The notes below the pieces were generated by a model. The model was not told the DNA's origin. It ran no database searches and saw nothing but the letters and a program-made list of their open reading frames with translations. Shown here one piece after another: positions 59,170 through 64,000 of a DNA stretch of 64,000 nt. A program made the position numbers and the translations under genes. The first letter of the stretch is position 1; every line of letters begins with the position of its first letter. The stretch covers positions 12,682,001 through 12,746,000 of the forward strand of contig NC_062226.1 of assembly GCF_902686445.1 (NCBI RefSeq). Direction: 5' to 3'. Origin of the DNA: Sciurus carolinensis. Its lineage: Eukaryota; Chordata; Mammalia; Rodentia; Sciuridae.

Positions 59170-61225
59170 CAGGCACCCCATGCAGGGTTGCATACTGACC
59201 AAGTCCCCACCCCCCCAGATTCCACGCGGGGTCTCCCTCCGCCGTCCCGTCTCCTCTGAATCAGTCAGTCCCCACAGGTTCCCAGCCCACCGGTGCACGC
59301 CTCTGAGACCCTCCGTCACCCCTTTCTCACACCCCCACCACAGGCTCACTGGGTGAAGAAATACAGACCAGGATGCAGGCGGGGACCCTGGCTGCCAGGC
59401 TTACTATCTCGCGACATAAATGAGATCGCTTCCTGGAAGAGTCTCCACTGGCTCCCAGACAGCTCAAGCTTAACAGTGTCAGTGGGGTGAGCACAGAGGG
59501 GGTCACCCAGATTTCTACCAACTCACCCCCCACATCGCGAGGTCATCCTCCCTCTCCATCCCCACTCTCATGAACCGTGCCCAAGCCCAGCACAGTGCCC
59601 GGCGCAAAGGCGTTCAGCGAAGACGTGGGATGAAAGAATGTGGGGTGCAGGCTCCTGCGGCTGCCCCCAGACTCACCCCCTCAGTCCAGAGCCAAACCCA
59701 GTCCTGCTCTGGTTCCCGGCCCTCAGTGCCCTTGCTGAGCTCAGGATGGTGTGCTTGCTCTCTCTTGGTTTCAAGACCCTGACTGTCTGGGTCCTGCGGC
59801 GTCCGCTTAGCCTCTCGCCATAGCGGGATGGTTCTCGCAGACGGCCAACTGGGCCAGGCTGATTGACATTTCTGCCGTGGTGCGTTCCCGTCCTTCTGCA
59901 TAGAAGCCTCCCCCGACCAGCCATCTGCCTGGCAAATGACTGGTGCTTCAGGAGCCTGTTCAAAGGTCACCTTGGCCAAGAAGCCCTACTTTACCACCTT
60001 GTGTCTCTCTGTGGTAGCGTTTAAGTTCCGCTGTCATTTGTGGATGTGTCTGGTTTCTCAATGGATAATGACATCCCCAGGCTACGGGGTCCTTCTCACT
60101 CACCTCTGTGTGGGGGGTCCCAGCGCAGGCCAGGGCACAGACAGCAGGAGGGAGGGACATCTCCCCATGTCAGTTAAGACTGAGGCACATGGAAGGCCAC
60201 GTCCAGGTGTGTGAGCATGGGTGCACTTACCTGGGCTAAAAGTCACTGTGCCAGTTACTAATATATAACAGCTATCCTAAAGCAGAGTTGCTTAAAACCA
60301 TGGCAATTTATTATTATTCTTGGTTGTGGGTTGGCTGGGCTCTGCTGGGGAGTACTGTGCCACGTGGTGTAACTGAGGTGACTGGTGTGGCCATACTCAG
60401 CGGGAGCTGATTGGGAAGGTCGCTCTCCATGTGTCTGCTCATTCATTATTCCGCAGCCCTGCCTGAGGGTCTGTAGCATGGCATCTGGTTTCTTTGGGGG
60501 AACATTCCAAGAGGACGTGTCCTCGTGATTAAGAGCTTTTCAGGTCTCTGACAATGCCATACTTTACTAATGTTCCATTGGCCAAAACAAGTCACATGGC
60601 CTTGACCGGGGTGGTTCTCGAGGGCTGTCAGGGGAACTGTCAGTCATGGGCATGCGTCCTTCCTCGGAAGTTCCTGAGTACAACTCAGCATCCTCCCCAC
60701 CTGCCAGGTCAAGGGTAAGTTCTTTTGAGGCAGTTTGAGTGGACTCTGAATCCACTCTAGTCAGAGTGGCCTCATCTCATGACCAGAGCTGGGTTTGAAG
60801 GTGGGGACGCGAGGGACACCCAGCCCCCACCTCTCTGTGATGGGCATGACCCAGACCCCCTGGCAGGCTGGGTCTTTGGGAAGAGTGGCCTCTCATGGAA
60901 TGACCGCCACAACAGGCAGAAGAGGGAATGGGGCTCTTTGCTGTCTACCAAGAAAGAGGACATCAGGGGAGTCCCCTAAGTGGCGGACTTTGTGGCTTGG
61001 AGAGGCCAGGTGAGAGGAAGCTTCTCCCCACCTTCCTACTTCCCATCAGTCTTTTCCTCATTTCACTTTTTCTTTTCCATTTCTGATTCAGGGACTTGGG
61101 ATAAGTGACCTTTAAGAGTCCCATCAATATCCTAGGTCTCCCCTTCCCCTCCCCCCCCTCCTCATCCCTCTCCTACCTCCTCCTCCTCTTTTTTATCCTT
61201 CTCCTCTTCCCGCTTGTCCTTCTTG
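59170..61225. other. Intergenic, no gene recognised
   Basis: An old interspersed repeat is likely at about 60.26-60.60 kb (gagttgcttaaaaccatggc, gaggacgtgtcctcgtgatt) but I cannot place its family. The rest is unassigned; 61.14-61.23 kb is CT-rich. Confidence 0.5.
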
Positions 61226-61297
61226 GGATCAAACCCGGGGCCTCCTGTGCACTAAGCACTCACTCGATCTCTGAGTCACACCCCCTACCCAACATCT
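61226..61297 (-). mobile_element. ID-type SINE, diverged
   Basis: Reverse ID: gggatcaaacccggggcctc to gagtcacaccccctaccc. Confidence 0.6.
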
Positions 61298-61319
61298 CCT
61301 TTCTTTTTTTCTTTTTTCA

Positions 61320-62275
61320 AAAATGTTCCTTTTTATTGTTTCTTTTCAGTTATACATAGCATTAGGATTTCTTGCGACAAGATTATGAAAGCGTGGCATA
61401 GAGTTTAGTCCCCATTACTTTCCCTCTCCCTCCCTCCTCCCACCCGCTCTTGGCCTGTTCCCTTTCCTCCACTCCACTGATCTTCTGCTATTTACTTTAT
61501 TTTATTTTTATTTTTATTTTTTTAGTTAGTGTCTCATTGATGGTCACGATGGCGAGATTCACTGTGGTACATTCACATATGTACCTAGGAAAGTTAGGTC
61601 AGATCCATTCCTCTGTTCTTCCCTGTCCCTTCTCCCTCCCCCTCAATCCCCTTCATCTAGTCCACAGATTTTGTTTTGATGGAACCCCCCATTCCCCTTT
61701 CTCCCCCTTCTTTTCTTTTCTCCCTTACTTTGTACTAGCTTTTGCATATCAGAGAAAACGTTTGCCTTTTGACTTTTTGGGATTGGCTTATTTTACTTAG
61801 CATGATAGTCTTCAGTTCCATCCATTTACCAGCAAATGCCATAATTTTATTCTTTATGGCTGGGTAATATTCCATTGTGTATATATGCCACATTTTCTTT
61901 ATGCATTCATCTGTTAAAGGGCACCTAGGTTGGTCCCATGGCTTAGCTATTGTGAATTGTGCTGCTCTAAACAGTAGGCTGACTTTAGATCTTTTGGATA
62001 TATACCAAGGAGTGGGATAACTGGGTCATGTGGTGTTCTATTCCTAGTTTTTTGAGGCATCTCCATATGCTTTCTAGAGTGGTTGCACCAATCTGCAGCC
62101 CCACCAGCAATGCATGAGTGTACTTTCCCCCCACATCCTCGCCAACACTTATTATTTGTATTCTTGGAGTAAGAGGAAATCTCAATATAGTTTTGATTTG
62201 CATTTCTCCGATTGCTAGAGATGTTGAACACTTTTTCCTGTATTTGTTAGCCATTTGTTCTTATTTTGAGAAGTG
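61320..62275 (-). mobile_element. L1 LINE 3' end (ORF2 tail and 3' UTR), 5'-truncated
   Basis: The left part is the CT-rich 3' UTR of rodent-lineage L1. From about 61.80 to 62.27 kb the reverse frames encode the ORF2 C-terminus, with MTQLSHSLVYIQKI and DLKSAYCLEQHNSQ-like pieces in different frames, so frameshifts have broken it. Plus-strand landmarks are tggctgggtaatattccatt and atgccacattttctttatgc. It is inactive. Confidence 0.9.
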
Positions 62276-62629
62276 TCCCACATCTCTTTTCTTGTCATTG
62301 TCCTTTTGCAACCCTGCAAAGCTATGCTCATGACACATTACAGGCAGGTGTCAGCCCTCACTCTGGAAGTCTGTGGATGCTGCTCAGCCCTCTAAGTCCC
62401 ACACTACTGCCCTTTAATGGCTGGCTCCCGGGTTTGGGGCCTATGGCCCTGGTCCCTATTTGAGGTGCGCTGTGGTGGCCAAGAGTGAGTGTGCTCCACA
62501 CTTCAGGCCCTTCTCCTTCGTCACACGGCGGTGGCCTGGGCTCTGTAACGGTGAAGTTCAGCTTGCTCTGGTCATTCAGCACCACAGTCACGCAACATTT
62601 CCGAAAGAAGCTTGAAAAAGCCAGAGTGT

Positions 62630-62728
62630 GGGACTGGGTTATGGCTCAGTGGTAGAGTGCTTGCCTAGCACGTGGGAGGCCCTGGGTTCCAGCCCCAGCA
62701 ATTAAAAAACAAATAAATAAATAATTAA
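62630..62728 (+). mobile_element. ID-type SINE with AT-rich tail
   Basis: gactgggttatggctcagtg head, gccctgggttccagccccag B-box region, then an (AAAT)n tail. Confidence 0.88.
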
Positions 62729-62729
62729 A

Positions 62730-63070
62730 GGCCACTGTGTGGTTTGCCTTGATCCCTTTCTTACCACCCACGGTGGTCATGTTGACATGGAGCCTCTGTT
62801 AACCTGTGGCCCCAAGAGATTACTGTGTGCAGAGCCCCCTCGACATGTAACGTGAGTGAGAAACACGTCTGTTAATTCACTGAGATCTGGGAATGTTTGT
62901 CACCCAACTTGACATTGTCCTGACTGACTCATTCAAGTTCAACAGAAGAGACCACAGGGCTGCTGGAACTACCTGTACCACCCCATAACCAGCCTTTCTG
63001 GGCAATGGCAAGACAGTCTTCAAATTATCATAAGATCCATTTGGTAAGTTCCAGTGGAAGCCAATATAGG
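62730..63070. other. Intergenic, no assigned feature
   Basis: Nothing recognised. Confidence 0.5.
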
Positions 63071-63071
63071 T

Positions 63072-63491
63072 TGTTACGGTTTAGATGTGGTGTCCCCCAA
63101 AAGCTCACGTGTGAGACAAATCAAGAAGGCCTGCAGTTTGGGTTATAGCCTTAACCTAACCAGTGGATTAATCCCTGATGGGATTAACTGAGTGGTAACT
63201 GGAGGCAGGTGGGGTGTGGCTGGGGGGAGTGGTTCACTGGGGGTGTGGCTAACGGGTACATATTTCATATCTGGCAAGGGGAGACCTCTTTCTCTACTTC
63301 CCAAGCATCAGGTGAGCTGGTTCCCTCTGCCTCATTCTTCTGCCATGATGTCCTGCCTCATCTCCAGCCCCGAGGAATGGAGCCTGCTGTCTATGGATTG
63401 GGACCTCTGAAACTGTGAGCCCCTACATAAAACTTTCCTCTTCTACAGTTCTGGTTTTATAGTCACAACAGCTAAAAAGCTGACTAAAACA
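63072..63491 (+). mobile_element. Solo MaLR LTR (THE1/MST-like, rodent lineage)
   Basis: Begins TGTTACGGTTTAGATGTG and ends aagctgactaaaaca, with gaaactgtgagcccc and an ataaaactttcctcttct poly(A)-signal region near the 3' end. The bases just outside are taggt and gaggt, a possible 5-bp target duplication. No internal coding sequence. Confidence 0.78.
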
Positions 63492-63494
63492 GAG

Positions 63495-64000
63495 GTCTCG
63501 GTGGCTTAATTGGCTATGGAATGGTATGGGTGATAAAGGGGCAGGTGTCCAAAAGTAGAATGAACTCCCCTCTTTCAATTCACCCCTTACACCAACGGGA
63601 GAGGATTTCTTCTCAAATTCGGCCACCTGGGAACACTTGGGATTTATTTTCTTTGTTCATTTTTTTAAACCTACTTTTCAAAGTTAGGCTAAAGCTGAGT
63701 TCTCCATGTTTGTGTCCCCCGCCCTGCTGCCCCACCATTAGCACAACACCACTCATAGATTTCAGCAGCCCCCACTTCTTGGCCTGGGGAGGCATCTCTC
63801 TTGATTGCCTACAGATGATTGCTTTGTAAAATATTTTTAAACCCTGACAGCTCTCCAAGAGAGAAACCAGTTGTTAGGAGAGTGCAGTGGCTTTCAATTT
63901 CTCTTGACCTTTTCGGAAAAGTAATTTGAAATTTTGTGTTTATTCTCTGCCTTCCCAGAGTGCTTGAGGAATCCAAGGCGGTATGGTGTTGTCAGTTATT
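63495..64000. other. Intergenic, no assigned feature
   Basis: No gene or repeat recognised. Confidence 0.5.

Noticed and set aside
61947..62254. Minus-strand frames that look like a protein
   Set aside because: They are fragments of L1 ORF2 in shifted frames, part of a truncated, dead LINE.

Overview
This window is mammalian nuclear DNA, almost certainly from a squirrel-family rodent (ground squirrel, marmot or relative). The evidence is a dense load of tRNA-derived ID-type SINEs, in short and longer AT-tailed forms, and of composite B1-dID SINEs. Many are still flanked by target-site duplications. Older mammalian repeats (MIR, L2, MER2/Tigger, MER5, MLT1, MLT2, L1M) are also present. There are no bacterial-type genes, CRISPR arrays or operons.

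Only two protein-coding genes are recognisable. They sit head to head across a CpG-rich bidirectional promoter at about 13.70-14.30 kb. On the minus strand is MORN5. Exon 1 is at 13683-13729, exon 2 at 8953-9100, exon 3 at 6521-6632 and exon 4 at 3023-3154. The short last coding exon was not found and probably lies left of the window. On the plus strand is NDUFA8, a mitochondrial complex I accessory subunit. It is complete in four coding exons (14016-14066, 20671-20834, 24047-24212, 27819-27956) that join to 172 codons with all four CX9C motifs. A poly(A) signal lies at 28117. This matches the human 9q33.2 order LHX6 - MORN5 - NDUFA8 - TTLL11, so LHX6 should lie to the left and TTLL11 to the right.

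From about 28.15 kb to 64 kb I find no exon of any gene I recognise. This 36-kb stretch is the spacer between NDUFA8 and the expected TTLL11. It holds L2, MIR, MER5, L1M and SINE copies, an L1 3' end at 61.3-62.3 kb and a solo MaLR LTR at 63.07-63.49 kb. The most striking non-repeat segment is at about 43.69-43.96 kb. It has a CpG-rich core, a (GCG)n run and a packed set of developmental transcription-factor motifs (PBX-MEIS, homeodomain, SOX/FOX, POU), and looks like a conserved developmental enhancer. Two weaker candidates are at 33.35-33.66 kb and 35.70-35.79 kb.

The other observations are mutational footprints: a perfect 18-bp hairpin inside an old MIR at 40.82 kb (template-switch signature), an apparent tail-only poly(A) insertion with target duplications at 24.94 kb, and two SINEs in series with overlapping duplications at 18.01-18.31 kb. 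I found no convincing new protein system.
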